Part shown: positions 36,626 through 45,648 of the stretch, in pieces
Position numbering within the stretch: the stretch's first letter is position 1
Layout of the letters: every line of letters begins with the position of its first letter
Assembly: GCA_021325035.1 (NCBI GenBank)
Contig: JAJPHW010000062.1
Location: 1 to 64,000 of the forward strand
Direction: 5' to 3'
DNA length: 64,000 nt
Source: Terriglobia bacterium
Lineage (GTDB): Bacteria > Acidobacteriota > Terriglobia > Terriglobales > Acidobacteriaceae
Notes under the pieces: model-generated
Seen by the model: only the letters and a program-made list of their open reading frames with translations
The model's database searches: none
What the model was told of the DNA's origin: nothing
Translations under genes and position numbers: made by a program

Positions 36626-38347
36626 ATGAGGGATTTTCTCGCTCAGCTAACCTTTTCGTGGTTCCTAGTAGCGATTGAGTGCCTTCTACTTTTCGCCGGA
36701 GTGGTTCTCATCTGGCGTTCACGCGAGAACCCAACCAAGCACAATCGTTTGGAGCGCTGGCTGTGTATTTTCGCCCGCAAAAAATCTGCGGCATGCGTTT
36801 CCATTGGAGTCCTTGTTCTTGTCGTGCGTGCGACACTGATACCGGTGATCGGGATCCCTCAACCTCGGTGGGACGACGAATACAGCTACATCCTCTCTGG
36901 CCAGACATTCGCAATGGGTCGTCTGACGAATCCGACTCATCCAATGTGGAAATACTTCGAGACCTTTCACGAGATTCAACGCCCCACTTACTCATCCATG
37001 TATCCCCCGGCGCAAGGACTCTTTCTGGCTTCGGGAATCATCCTCGCAAAAAATCCTTGGATCGGGGTTTTATTGGCAAATGCGCTGATGTGCGCAGCGG
37101 CTTGCTGGATGCTGCAAGGCTGGCTGCCACCAGGCTGGGCGCTCTATGGCGCATTCCTATTGGCTATGCGGCTCAGTATTCTCAGTTACTGGATGAACTC
37201 ATATTTTGCGGGCGCCGTTCCATCCCTGGGGGGCGCCCTCGTCTTGGGAGCATTGCCGCGAATTCTGCGCAAAGTGCGATTGATCGATTCTCTGCTGTTA
37301 GCTGCTGGATTGGCTGTGCTCGCGAACAGTCGCCCCTATGAGGGCATGGTGCTTAGTATTCCTGTGGCTGTTATGTTGCTGTTTCAGCTTTTCCGACACG
37401 GTCGTTCTGTCTCTCTTTCACTGATGCGCGTTGTACTCCCGCTGATTTTAGTCTTGGGCTTATGTGGCGCGGGAATGATGTATTTCTTTTACAGAGTAAC
37501 CGGCAATCCCTTCGAAATGCCCTATCAAGCGAATCGGGCCACATACGCGGTCGCGCCTTACTTTATCTGGCAGAAACTGCGACCCGACCCACCCATCGGC
37601 AACCCGCAGATGCGCGATTACGTGCGTTGGGAGCGGACCGATTTCGCGGAAACGCAGACCCTCCCTCGATTGGCCAAGCGAACCTTAAGAAGAAAACTTC
37701 CAAATATCTGGGCCTTTTACTTGGGGCCAATTCTCTCCGTCCCTCTTCTCTGGGGTGGCCTGGCATTTCGGGATAGAAGAATGCGCCTGCCCCTTTGGAT
37801 CGCTGCAGCAGTTATCGCTGGTTCGATAGTTGAGACTTGGACATTCGCCCACTACCTCGCGCCCGCTGCCTCTTTGTTATTCCTCCTACTGGTGCAGTGC
37901 ATACGTCATATGCATTTGTGCTCTTGGCGTGGGTTTCCGCTTGGTCGGCAATTGGTTCGCGCCATTCCTGCGCTTTGTCTCGCACTCTTCGCCGTGCGCG
38001 TGGTGGCTGCGGCGGGTCATCTGCCCATCGAACCACCATGGCCTCGCGGAAATCTTGAGCGGTCAGCCATTATTGGTGAACTCAAGAGTATTCCCGGCGA
38101 TCACCTTGTGATTGTAAACGACAGCCCCCACTGGACTGGCAACGATTGGATATTCAACGGCCCTGACATAGATCACGAGAAGATTGTTTGGGCTCGGGAT
38201 ATGGGCGAAGGCGCGGACCACGAACTATTGAATTATTTCCATGACCGACAGGTCTGGTGGCTCGACCCTGACCACAAACCCATTCAGCTCTCGCCATACC
38301 GAACAGGTTCCGGCATGACTACTCGGGGCAGCGGTACCTCACAATAA
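36626..38347 (+). CDS. GT-C-type membrane glycosyltransferase-like protein
   Basis: This 573-residue protein has about ten transmembrane segments. An acidic motif (PRWDDEYSYILSG) follows the second helix, the signature position of GT-C enzymes that use polyprenyl-phosphate sugars. The C-terminal about 150 residues form a soluble, probably periplasmic domain (IIGELKSIPGDHLVIVNDSPHWTGNDW). I do not recognise a specific family. Its 3' end overlaps the next, convergent GT-C gene by 29 bp. Confidence 0.75.
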   Translation: MRDFLAQLTFSWFLVAIECLLLFAGVVLIWRSRENPTKHNRLERWLCIFARKKSAACVSIGVLVLVVRATLIPVIGIPQPRWDDEYSYILSGQTFAMGRLTNPTHPMWKYFETFHEIQRPTYSSMYPPAQGLFLASGIILAKNPWIGVLLANALMCAAACWMLQGWLPPGWALYGAFLLAMRLSILSYWMNSYFAGAVPSLGGALVLGALPRILRKVRLIDSLLLAAGLAVLANSRPYEGMVLSIPVAVMLLFQLFRHGRSVSLSLMRVVLPLILVLGLCGAGMMYFFYRVTGNPFEMPYQANRATYAVAPYFIWQKLRPDPPIGNPQMRDYVRWERTDFAETQTLPRLAKRTLRRKLPNIWAFYLGPILSVPLLWGGLAFRDRRMRLPLWIAAAVIAGSIVETWTFAHYLAPAASLLFLLLVQCIRHMHLCSWRGFPLGRQLVRAIPALCLALFAVRVVAAAGHLPIEPPWPRGNLERSAIIGELKSIPGDHLVIVNDSPHWTGNDWIFNGPDIDHEKIVWARDMGEGADHELLNYFHDRQVWWLDPDHKPIQLSPYRTGSGMTTRGSGTSQ

Positions 38348-39572
38348 CCGGTAGGCGTGTGGCAAGCAGCCCAATCCCACCCTTTGCGAGTATCTGGACC
38401 GCGTAGACTCCCATGAGCACCATAATCGGCTCAATCGGATGGCGGTACGTGGGCCACGGGTGGGTAACATAATAAATAATTGGAAATATGACCAGGACAA
38501 TCGCGAACGGCACTCCGTCGATGGCCTTCTTGCGGAGTGCGAAGATCGCTCCCAAACCAGCTAAAGTGCTTATCGGAAACCACATTCTCCAATTCGGCGC
38601 GGTCCAGTAGGACACAAAACGCTGGGCAGAAAAATGAAGAAACGAGATGGGATGTTGCCAAATAAAACGAAGTGCGATTTCTCTCTTCACATCCATGAAC
38701 TGTATTTCGCCTAAGCGGTTGAATTCGGTTGGGTTAAGTAGCGGAAAGTCGGGGGCAAAATCGTATAGGTAAGTCACACCGTCGTGATTCCCAATCCATA
38801 ATTCCAAGCCCAGATTGTCTCGGATAGGGATGATCCGATGGAAAACTTCATAATTACGAATGGTCCACGGAAGCAATGCCAACAGAAAAACTCCGATGGA
38901 CACAAATAAGGGCTTTGCGCAAGGTTCTCCCTGACGACGGTGGCGAAGCCACAGCCACAACCAGAAGAATCCGAATAGCGGGAGAAGCGAAGTGTCGGTC
39001 ATGGCCGCGATTGCCGCTAATATCCCGAAGCCCGCCCCGTAGACACTTCGCAAGGTGTGAGCCAAACTGAACAAACATATTAAAGAACATGAAAGCAAAA
39101 ACGCTGAGACGCTGCTTGACCATAGGCGAATTGAAACGACAGCTGCGTAAAGCCAACACGCCCAGATCCAGGCGGCCACGACTCCTACGCCTTCCCCTAG
39201 AGTCCGCCTACCTAATTGAAGAATCAACACCCCGGTAAATGCCGAAAACACGACATTGATTCCCACAGCGATTAAAAGCGACGGGTAGCTATAACGGCCG
39301 GCGAATTTGAAAATGAGGGCTATGAGGTAGGGGTAAGCCGGAGGCTGCTGCGCAGTAGGCGCAAGAAGCGTATGAGGCCAGGGAGAACTATAGCCATAGC
39401 CTGAGGCAATCGCCCATCCAATTCGCGCTGGTTCATTCGCTTCATAAAACCCATTTTGCATGTGTCCCGGCACGAGTTGACCAGCCACGACCAGACGCAT
39501 TGCCAAACCGACAGTAAAAATCACCCAAGGCGAATTCAGAGCTGCACTGTATCTCGAGTGATCGTTGCGCAT
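38319..39572 (-). CDS. GT-C-type membrane glycosyltransferase-like protein
   Basis: This 417-residue membrane protein has about ten hydrophobic segments and the GT-C layout, with FYEANEPARIGWAIASG after the first helix and PPAYPYLIALIFK next. Its layout matches the gene at 61183: both have a PW(T/L)IRN segment, an IRDNLGLELWIGN-type loop, and a YRHPIEP box near the C-terminus, so they are paralogues. It is the last gene of the long minus-strand run and lies 139 bp after the GT87-like gene. Confidence 0.75.
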   Translation of the reverse strand: MRNDHSRYSAALNSPWVIFTVGLAMRLVVAGQLVPGHMQNGFYEANEPARIGWAIASGYGYSSPWPHTLLAPTAQQPPAYPYLIALIFKFAGRYSYPSLLIAVGINVVFSAFTGVLILQLGRRTLGEGVGVVAAWIWACWLYAAVVSIRLWSSSVSAFLLSCSLICLFSLAHTLRSVYGAGFGILAAIAAMTDTSLLPLFGFFWLWLWLRHRRQGEPCAKPLFVSIGVFLLALLPWTIRNYEVFHRIIPIRDNLGLELWIGNHDGVTYLYDFAPDFPLLNPTEFNRLGEIQFMDVKREIALRFIWQHPISFLHFSAQRFVSYWTAPNWRMWFPISTLAGLGAIFALRKKAIDGVPFAIVLVIFPIIYYVTHPWPTYRHPIEPIMVLMGVYAVQILAKGGIGLLATRLPVIVRYRCPE

Positions 39573-39711
39573 AATTGTAGAAGTATAGCGTCCTACGAAT
39601 CGCGCTCTCAGAAACCTAGATTGTCGTGGTTGGAATATGGCTGCTCGATCCTGATCAATCTCCGGTCCAGTTAAAACCTTCCGGAACGAGCACCGAAATC
39701 ACTACTAAGAA

Positions 39712-40959
39712 CTAAATCGAACTATCCCGAACTGGCATTACCGATTGGTTCCTTAGGTTTGCTGCCAATACCACGGCGAAACAGAGAATCACTGGGAACA
39801 TCAAGTAAATCCGGCTGTTCCACCAATAGTGTCCGCCAAAGGCAAGCAGAATAAGAGGCCAGATAAATACAGCGGCGCAAGCCCCCAAAGTCACTCCCCT
39901 CATGACGCCAGCTACGCGGCCTGTAATGACCGTATCCATGGCCAAATACAACGGCAGCAACAACAAAGTCGCATCCTGAAAATATGCGTATGGAGAAATG
40001 ATGATTGCAATCACAACGCAGAACGAAACGAGGGTTCCAAGATTTTCTGTCGAAGTAGAGCGGCTCACGGTCGCAATCCCAAATGACAATGAAAACAGCG
40101 ATCCCAATGCCGCAAGCAAGTGAAGATGACTCATCCAACCCATGCCGGCAAAAAAACCGCGCCAATTGATCATTTGCGCGAGATGAATGGCCCCGTATCC
40201 GTCGTGCGCGTTATAGTCACGCACAAATCCGGCATATTGCATCAATCCATCCACCCCGATGGTGAAGATCGAAATACCTAGCAGCACAACACATCCAAGA
40301 ATGAACCCTGCGAATAAACGGTATTTACGTTTGAGCAATAGCAAGCCAACAATGACGAACACGTATTGAAATTTGATCGTTGCCAAGGATAAAACCAACC
40401 CGGCAAAAAGGTTCTTATCCCTACTTAGCAACAAATATCCCATCGTCAGGATAAACACCAATAAGATCGAATCTTGCCCCAAAGTAAGTGTGGTTAAAAC
40501 GGGAAAGAAAATAGCGCCCACCAGTCCGAAGTACGGCTTTCTGGCGACAAAAACCACGCACTTACTAAGCAAAAGAGGCATGGCTCCGACGAGGAGCATA
40601 TTCAATAAAGTCCATAGAATGAAAGCATGCTCAATACTCAGATAGGAAAATGGAACAATGGCTGCCGCAAAAAATGGCGGGTGTAAAAAATAATCATGCG
40701 TGTTGCGGCCGAGAATCGAAAATAATACCGGTGCTTGCGTCGCTGCACTATATAGAGTGGAGCCGTGCCCATCCCGCATAATCTGAGCCGCCGCGTAGAA
40801 GTTTATAAAATCGGTTGTGCGAATGTGGTCAAAGTTTCTCCACGGCAGCAGACCGACAAACATCGTAATTTCAATGACAACTATGCCTGCGAAAACAAGC
40901 CACTTCCTATTGAGCCCATCGCCTAAATGGTCTTTCGCGATAGCGTGGTTGGTAGGCAT
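39712..40959 (-). CDS. GT87/DUF2029-like membrane protein
   Basis: This 415-residue multi-spanning protein resembles the GT87 group of polyprenyl-phosphate-mannose-dependent mannosyltransferases. TDFINFYAAAQIMRDG carries the conserved acidic residue after helix 1, HPPFFAAAIVPFSYL follows, and LGQDSILLVFILTMGYLLL and ATIKFQYVFVIVGLLLLKRKYR match family positions. I start it at the ATG at 40959, 4 bp after the upstream stop; a TTG at 40974 is an alternative. In context it may add a sugar to the product of the lipid genes upstream. Confidence 0.75.
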   Translation of the reverse strand: MPTNHAIAKDHLGDGLNRKWLVFAGIVVIEITMFVGLLPWRNFDHIRTTDFINFYAAAQIMRDGHGSTLYSAATQAPVLFSILGRNTHDYFLHPPFFAAAIVPFSYLSIEHAFILWTLLNMLLVGAMPLLLSKCVVFVARKPYFGLVGAIFFPVLTTLTLGQDSILLVFILTMGYLLLSRDKNLFAGLVLSLATIKFQYVFVIVGLLLLKRKYRLFAGFILGCVVLLGISIFTIGVDGLMQYAGFVRDYNAHDGYGAIHLAQMINWRGFFAGMGWMSHLHLLAALGSLFSLSFGIATVSRSTSTENLGTLVSFCVVIAIIISPYAYFQDATLLLLPLYLAMDTVITGRVAGVMRGVTLGACAAVFIWPLILLAFGGHYWWNSRIYLMFPVILCFAVVLAANLRNQSVMPVRDSSI

Positions 40960-40963
40960 ATTT

Positions 40964-41809
40964 CTATCGCCCAAATAGAAACTTCAGCGCTTCTGGAAAT
41001 CTCTTCGCCCACTCACCCTCATTGTGCCCGGCGCCATCGGCGATCTTCACACGCATACGTTCTTCGCCAAGCCCTGCCTTGCGCATCATAAACTCAAGCC
41101 GCAACACATCTTCCAGTACTTTCCGGTCCCTTTCGGGATTCCCCGCCTCCTGCGTTCCCATTCCTACAAAAATCTTTTCCGGCCACACATGCGCCGATCG
41201 CACATATTTGAAAATTCGCCGATTCGACACCCATAGGGACGGACTCTCCACCAATACCCGCCCGAACACTCCCGGCTGCACCATCGCTGTGTAAAGAGAA
41301 ATCAAGCCCCCGAGCGATGATCCTCCCAGCCCAGTGTTTTCCGGCCCTCGCGCTATGCGATACTTCGCTCCGACAAAAGGCATTACTTCGCGTAACAAGA
41401 AATCCGGATATTTCTTTCCCAACGGCCGCAACACGGGCGGACTATACGAGCGATACGGCAAAAATTCTCTGATGCGCTCTGCTTGCGCATTATCAATTCC
41501 CACAAAAATCATCGGGGGCACGATTTCCTGCCGGATCAACCGGTCTGCGGCCTCATCCACTGCCCATTTCACACCCGCAAATGAAGTCGCCGGATCAAAA
41601 AGATTCTGCCCGTCATTCAAATAAAAAACGGGATAATGACGCTCTGCATTCTCTGCCGCGTCGTATCGTGGCGGCAGCCACACCCGCAGAAAGCGCTGAT
41701 TGCGAAAGACTTCGCTTTTGAACTCATGCAGCCGCAAATCTCCCGTCACGCCCAGGTTGTGCGTATCAACATTTTCGACAACTGTCTGTATTGGGTTCTC
41801 TTTTTCCAT
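40964..41809 (-). CDS. Fes/IroE-like alpha/beta-hydrolase esterase
   Basis: This 281-residue protein belongs to the putative esterase group (PF00756-type, esterase D / enterobactin-esterase-like). YPVFYLNDGQNLFDP is the canonical entry strand, S165 in the GGSSLGG elbow is the likely nucleophile, and the C-terminal GAGHNEGEW supplies the histidine. No signal peptide is visible, so it is cytoplasmic. It could cleave a (glyco)lipid ester or a siderophore ester; no siderophore genes lie nearby. Confidence 0.82.
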   Translation of the reverse strand: MEKENPIQTVVENVDTHNLGVTGDLRLHEFKSEVFRNQRFLRVWLPPRYDAAENAERHYPVFYLNDGQNLFDPATSFAGVKWAVDEAADRLIRQEIVPPMIFVGIDNAQAERIREFLPYRSYSPPVLRPLGKKYPDFLLREVMPFVGAKYRIARGPENTGLGGSSLGGLISLYTAMVQPGVFGRVLVESPSLWVSNRRIFKYVRSAHVWPEKIFVGMGTQEAGNPERDRKVLEDVLRLEFMMRKAGLGEERMRVKIADGAGHNEGEWAKRFPEALKFLFGR

Positions 41810-41842
41810 GAAAATTTCGCGTGTAACTAAGATTCTACTTCG

Positions 41843-42748
41843 TCACGCGACTACATTTAGCGCGGAGGACATCACGTCCAGAGTCTGGCAACGCAAAGTC
41901 AGAACTTCTCCATCCACCATTACATCCACCGGCCAATCCATTTCAAAATCAATTCGTTTCGCCGTACGCCGCTCCGCCAGTGGATGATTAATATGCGTGC
42001 CATCGTACAAGGTCGGCAAATTACGAATGAGGCCCACACGCCCAATCGGTCCCCAACGAACATACTCGATGAGCCCATCATTTACATCAGCTTTTGGAGC
42101 AATCATCATCGTCCCGCCGGTGAACTTGCTGTTGCTAAATGTCAGAAAAAGACACTGGCGCTCATCCGCTTTGGATTCCCCATCCACTCGCAGCGGGAAC
42201 GGGCGGCGGCGGAATCGCGCCAAAGTCAATAAAATCGCAGTCTGGTAACCAATTTCACCCCAAGCGCTAAAACGACGAGCCCGCAGGGTCGCAACATCCG
42301 CGCTAAATCCGACACTCAAAAGATTGATGTAATAAATGGTTCCGGAACTGTGTTTCAGCCGCAAGACATCACACGGACGAGATTTCCGAGTAAGCAGTGA
42401 TTCCATGGCGTACTCGATACCACGATCGCTGAAATCTCGCAAGAAAGAATTTCCCGTACCCAGCGGGAGAAATCCCAAAGTCGGTGTTTCCCCAGCCTGT
42501 GCTTCAGGGAACAATCCATTGATAATTTCGTAGGATGTACCGTCTCCACCGACGGCAATAAATTTTCTATGGCCTTGCTGATAGGTTTCGCGCGCAATTT
42601 CCGCCGCGCGTCCCGGACCATCAGTTTCGCGCACTTCAACCGCCAAACCACCGGCCCGTAACCTTTCCAACGCAGCGGGAAGAAGATTCCGGAACCTGCC
42701 TCCACCTGCCGCCGGATTCACAATCGCAAGAAAAACATCGCTGCTCAA
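41843..42748 (-). CDS. diacylglycerol/lipid kinase family protein
   Basis: This 301-residue protein has the YegS/DagK-type fold, with the NPAAGGG loop at residues 11-17 and nucleotide-binding GGDGT at 67-71. Later blocks are [11 protein letters not shown] and VMVDGEVL near the C-terminus. Such kinases phosphorylate diacylglycerol, sphingoid or related lipid alcohols. Here the substrate is unknown. The start overlaps the stop of the acyl-ligase gene by 4 bp (ATGA), tying it to the acyl genes. Confidence 0.88.
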   Translation of the reverse strand: MSSDVFLAIVNPAAGGGRFRNLLPAALERLRAGGLAVEVRETDGPGRAAEIARETYQQGHRKFIAVGGDGTSYEIINGLFPEAQAGETPTLGFLPLGTGNSFLRDFSDRGIEYAMESLLTRKSRPCDVLRLKHSSGTIYYINLLSVGFSADVATLRARRFSAWGEIGYQTAILLTLARFRRRPFPLRVDGESKADERQCLFLTFSNSKFTGGTMMIAPKADVNDGLIEYVRWGPIGRVGLIRNLPTLYDGTHINHPLAERRTAKRIDFEMDWPVDVMVDGEVLTLRCQTLDVMSSALNVVA

Positions 42749-44451
42749 AGCGTTGTGACCGCCGTTCGATCGATTGCCTTTCCCATGTCACGCGCCAGAT
42801 CATCGCGCTTGATTTTCATGGAAGCGGTGCGTGGAAAATCCTTTTCCCATACGATGTATCCGCCGACACGCTTAAAGTCCGGCCACTTCCGGTTTCGTCC
42901 GATAATTTCTTCTTTGAGCGCATCCGTAAATTCCTGCTTCTCCTCAAGCCGTAGTACCAGTATCAACATCTCCTTGCCCAAGCTCTTGGATGGCCACACG
43001 TAGTTCGCGGCAAAAATGCAGTACTCCTTGACCGGCAAGCCATCGAACGCATTCTCAACATCTTCTGGATATATATTCTTCCCACCCTCGGTCACAATCA
43101 TGTTTTTCTTGCGCCCGAAGAGTTGCAAATGCCCGTCAACGTCAAACTTTCCCAAGTCTCCTGTCAATAACCATCCATCCACAATCGTTGCTGCCGTCAA
43201 TTCCGGATCATCCAGGTAATGCGACATTACCGTTTTGCTGTGTGCCGCGACTTCACCGATTCCCTCCGCATCCGGATTCAAAATCCTCAACTCCACTCCC
43301 GGCAGGGGCTTGCCCACGGTATCCGCGCGAAATGGCTTGAGATCGTTGAGCGTGAGCGCTGTCCCAGCTTCGGTAAGCCCATATCCATTGATAACCGGGA
43401 CGCCGAGATCATAGAAAAACTGCATCGTGGAAGGCTCCATAAATGCCCCGCCTGTAATCAGCGCCTGCAACTCTCCACCAAATCCCGCATGAACCTGCGA
43501 TAACAATTTCCTGCTGCGTTCCACTTTCGCGTTTTTCTTTGTCAGCATCTTGTTGAGTCCGATGAACCTATCCAGAACAAACCTCTTCACCGGAGAAAGC
43601 TCAGCAAATTTTGCCCGCAGCCCGCGCTCCAAATTCTTGACAATCAGTGGAACTAAAGCGGCGTATGTGATCTTGTATTTCACAAACGCATCCCGCACAA
43701 ACTCCGGGCGCAGCGTGCGTAAATGCACTACACAAGCTCCACACACAAACGGCCCAATAAATCCAACCATGAAATCAATTGCATGGTTTGTCGGCAGGAT
43801 ACTCAAATAGCGCACACCCGGCCAAAACGGATACCATGCAGTCAGCGCCTTGCATTGCTCCAGATAATTCTCATGCGTCAACACGCATCCCTTTGGACGA
43901 CCGCCGGTTCCTGACGAATACACGATGCACGCCGCATCATCCCGGCGCCGGGAATGAAACTGTGGCTCACCCCGCCGACGAAAATCCTCCCAGCGATGCG
44001 CTCCCGCCAAATCTGCTTTCAGCGGAGCTTCCGTTACCAACACTCTGGATGTCAGCTCTTTGCACTCTGGCAACTGTGACATCGCCCGCCACAGGTAATA
44101 CTCAATAATTAAAACTTGCGGCTTCGAGTGCTTAAGCAGTTGCAACTGTTCGCTCGCCGTCAGTTTGTAATCCAGCGGAACCAGCACGCCGCCGCAATAA
44201 AAAACCGCATACGCCGAGATCAGCCACTTCGACTGATTCGTCATCAAAATTGCCGCCCGCTGGCCCGGATCAAACTCTGCATCCTGCAATGCCCGCGCCA
44301 GCGGCAGCGCCATCTCTTTAAAGTCAGAATAAGTAAGCCGGGTCTTCTCGCGATCGCGATCGGCTTCAATCAGGCAGGTTTCATTGGGCCAGCGGTCAAG
44401 CGCAGCCTTCAGCGCTTCGCCCAGACAGCTATATTTATCGAGGTCTAGCAT
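42745..44451 (-). CDS. AMP-forming acyl-CoA/ACP ligase 2
   Basis: This 568-residue adenylate-forming enzyme starts at the ATG at 44451; a TTG one codon earlier is less likely. The P-loop reads [11 protein letters not shown], the A5 motif is [10 protein letters not shown]7 is TGDLGKFD, A8 is [21 protein letters not shown], and the C-terminal lysine is in TASMKIKR. The canonical Ser/Thr of the P-loop (SSGTTG) is replaced by Gly, which may affect catalysis. It would activate a fatty or other carboxylic acid as an acyl-adenylate and pass it to CoA or the adjacent ACP. The neighbouring ACP argues for ACP. Confidence 0.9.
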   Translation of the reverse strand: MLDLDKYSCLGEALKAALDRWPNETCLIEADRDREKTRLTYSDFKEMALPLARALQDAEFDPGQRAAILMTNQSKWLISAYAVFYCGGVLVPLDYKLTASEQLQLLKHSKPQVLIIEYYLWRAMSQLPECKELTSRVLVTEAPLKADLAGAHRWEDFRRRGEPQFHSRRRDDAACIVYSSGTGGRPKGCVLTHENYLEQCKALTAWYPFWPGVRYLSILPTNHAIDFMVGFIGPFVCGACVVHLRTLRPEFVRDAFVKYKITYAALVPLIVKNLERGLRAKFAELSPVKRFVLDRFIGLNKMLTKKNAKVERSRKLLSQVHAGFGGELQALITGGAFMEPSTMQFFYDLGVPVINGYGLTEAGTALTLNDLKPFRADTVGKPLPGVELRILNPDAEGIGEVAAHSKTVMSHYLDDPELTAATIVDGWLLTGDLGKFDVDGHLQLFGRKKNMIVTEGGKNIYPEDVENAFDGLPVKEYCIFAANYVWPSKSLGKEMLILVLRLEEKQEFTDALKEEIIGRNRKWPDFKRVGGYIVWEKDFPRTASMKIKRDDLARDMGKAIDRTAVTTL

Positions 44452-44557
44452 CAAAGAACTATTTCACCACAGTGCGGGAGGACGACGGCGAAGCGATTGT
44501 TGATCATTTTGATTTCTTCACTGCAATATTGAACACTCTCTGTGATTCTGTGGCTAG

Positions 44558-44803
44558 TCACAATCTCGCCTGAATTCGCTCCGCCAGTGTTCGAAAATCC
44601 GTCACGCCCTGCAATTCATAATCCGGCAATTCGACCCGAAAGTGGTTCTCCAGCTTCGTCAGCAAATCCAGCGCTTGCAGGCTGTCAATTCCCAGTGTTT
44701 TGAAAAAATCATCATCCGGAGTAAGTCTCTCGCGTGGCACCTTAAAATGCGTTGAAGCCAGTCCGAGAATGTCGTCCAAAGTCTTGTTCGAATCCATTTT
44801 CAT
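44558..44803 (-). CDS. acyl carrier protein
   Basis: This 81-residue acidic carrier has the phosphopantetheine attachment serine at S41 in GIDSLQALDLLTKLE. It resembles dedicated secondary-metabolism carriers rather than housekeeping AcpP, whose gene normally sits beside fabF. I start it at the second ATG (44803), with AGGA about 9 bp upstream; 44812 is an alternative. It sits between an enoyl-CoA hydratase and an acyl ligase, so it is probably the carrier for the intermediates of this operon. Confidence 0.9.
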   Translation of the reverse strand: MKMDSNKTLDDILGLASTHFKVPRERLTPDDDFFKTLGIDSLQALDLLTKLENHFRVELPDYELQGVTDFRTLAERIQARL

Positions 44804-44833
44804 CCCCACCATTCCTAAACAAGTCGAGAATCC

Positions 44834-45640
44834 TTACGGCAAATAGGGCTGCGCGTCGGTACTCTCGACAAATTTTCTCAGTCCCGCCTGCACCGCGGGC
44901 CGTTCAAACAGGTCACAAAAAATCTCGATCTCCTGTTTTAATTCTTCTCTCGGAATCGGTTTAATAAACCGCTTTGCCGCCAACGCTGTTGCTTTATCAA
45001 ATTTCCGCAACTGCGCGGCCGTTCCGCGCGCAGCGCGCAGTGCCTCGCCTTCCCCCACAACCTGGCTGACCAATCCCGCAGTCTGGGCTTTGATTGCGTT
45101 AAAACTCCGCCCCGTCAGCAGAAGATCGCGCACCACTCCGTTTCCCATATCGCGCTTCAAACGCGGAATTCCGCCAAATCCCGGAATCAATCCCAATCTC
45201 AATTCTGGAAAGCAAAATCGCGCCATCTTGTCCGCAATGATTAAGTCACACACCAGAGCAAGTTCTAAGCCGCCACCGAACGTCACGCCGTGCACCGCCG
45301 CTATCGTCGTTAAAGGCGCATCATCAAGAGCATTCATTACGGCATGGATACGCTCTAAATAATCCCTCACACCTCGCACCGCATCTACTCTGTTCATCTC
45401 TTCTGACCGCCGATACAATTCCCGGAGATCAGCGCCAGCACAGAACCCAGACTTCATTGCGCTGTAGATGATGAGCGCATGGGTATCCTCGCTCATCTTA
45501 GGAAGCGCTGCCACAAATTCCTCGAGCTCCGCAAGCGTCAGAGAGCCAATTTCATTGCATGGATCTCGATGCAGCGCCAGTTCAATGACGCCGTCTCTCA
45601 ACTCCCAGGAAACCGCCTGCCCTTCGTGCTTGTTAGCCAA
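44834..45640 (-). CDS. enoyl-CoA hydratase/isomerase family protein
   Basis: This 268-residue crotonase-fold protein has the oxyanion-hole block SGFCAGADLREL and the second catalytic segment VTFGGGLELALVCDLIIA, followed by PELRLGLIPGFGG. Both acidic positions used by hydratases appear present. Substrates could be acyl-CoA or, given the neighbours, acyl-ACP. It lies 8 bp after the first acyl-ligase gene and 30 bp before the ACP gene. Confidence 0.9.
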   Translation of the reverse strand: MANKHEGQAVSWELRDGVIELALHRDPCNEIGSLTLAELEEFVAALPKMSEDTHALIIYSAMKSGFCAGADLRELYRRSEEMNRVDAVRGVRDYLERIHAVMNALDDAPLTTIAAVHGVTFGGGLELALVCDLIIADKMARFCFPELRLGLIPGFGGIPRLKRDMGNGVVRDLLLTGRSFNAIKAQTAGLVSQVVGEGEALRAARGTAAQLRKFDKATALAAKRFIKPIPREELKQEIEIFCDLFERPAVQAGLRKFVESTDAQPYLP

Positions 45641-45648
45641 GTGACAAC

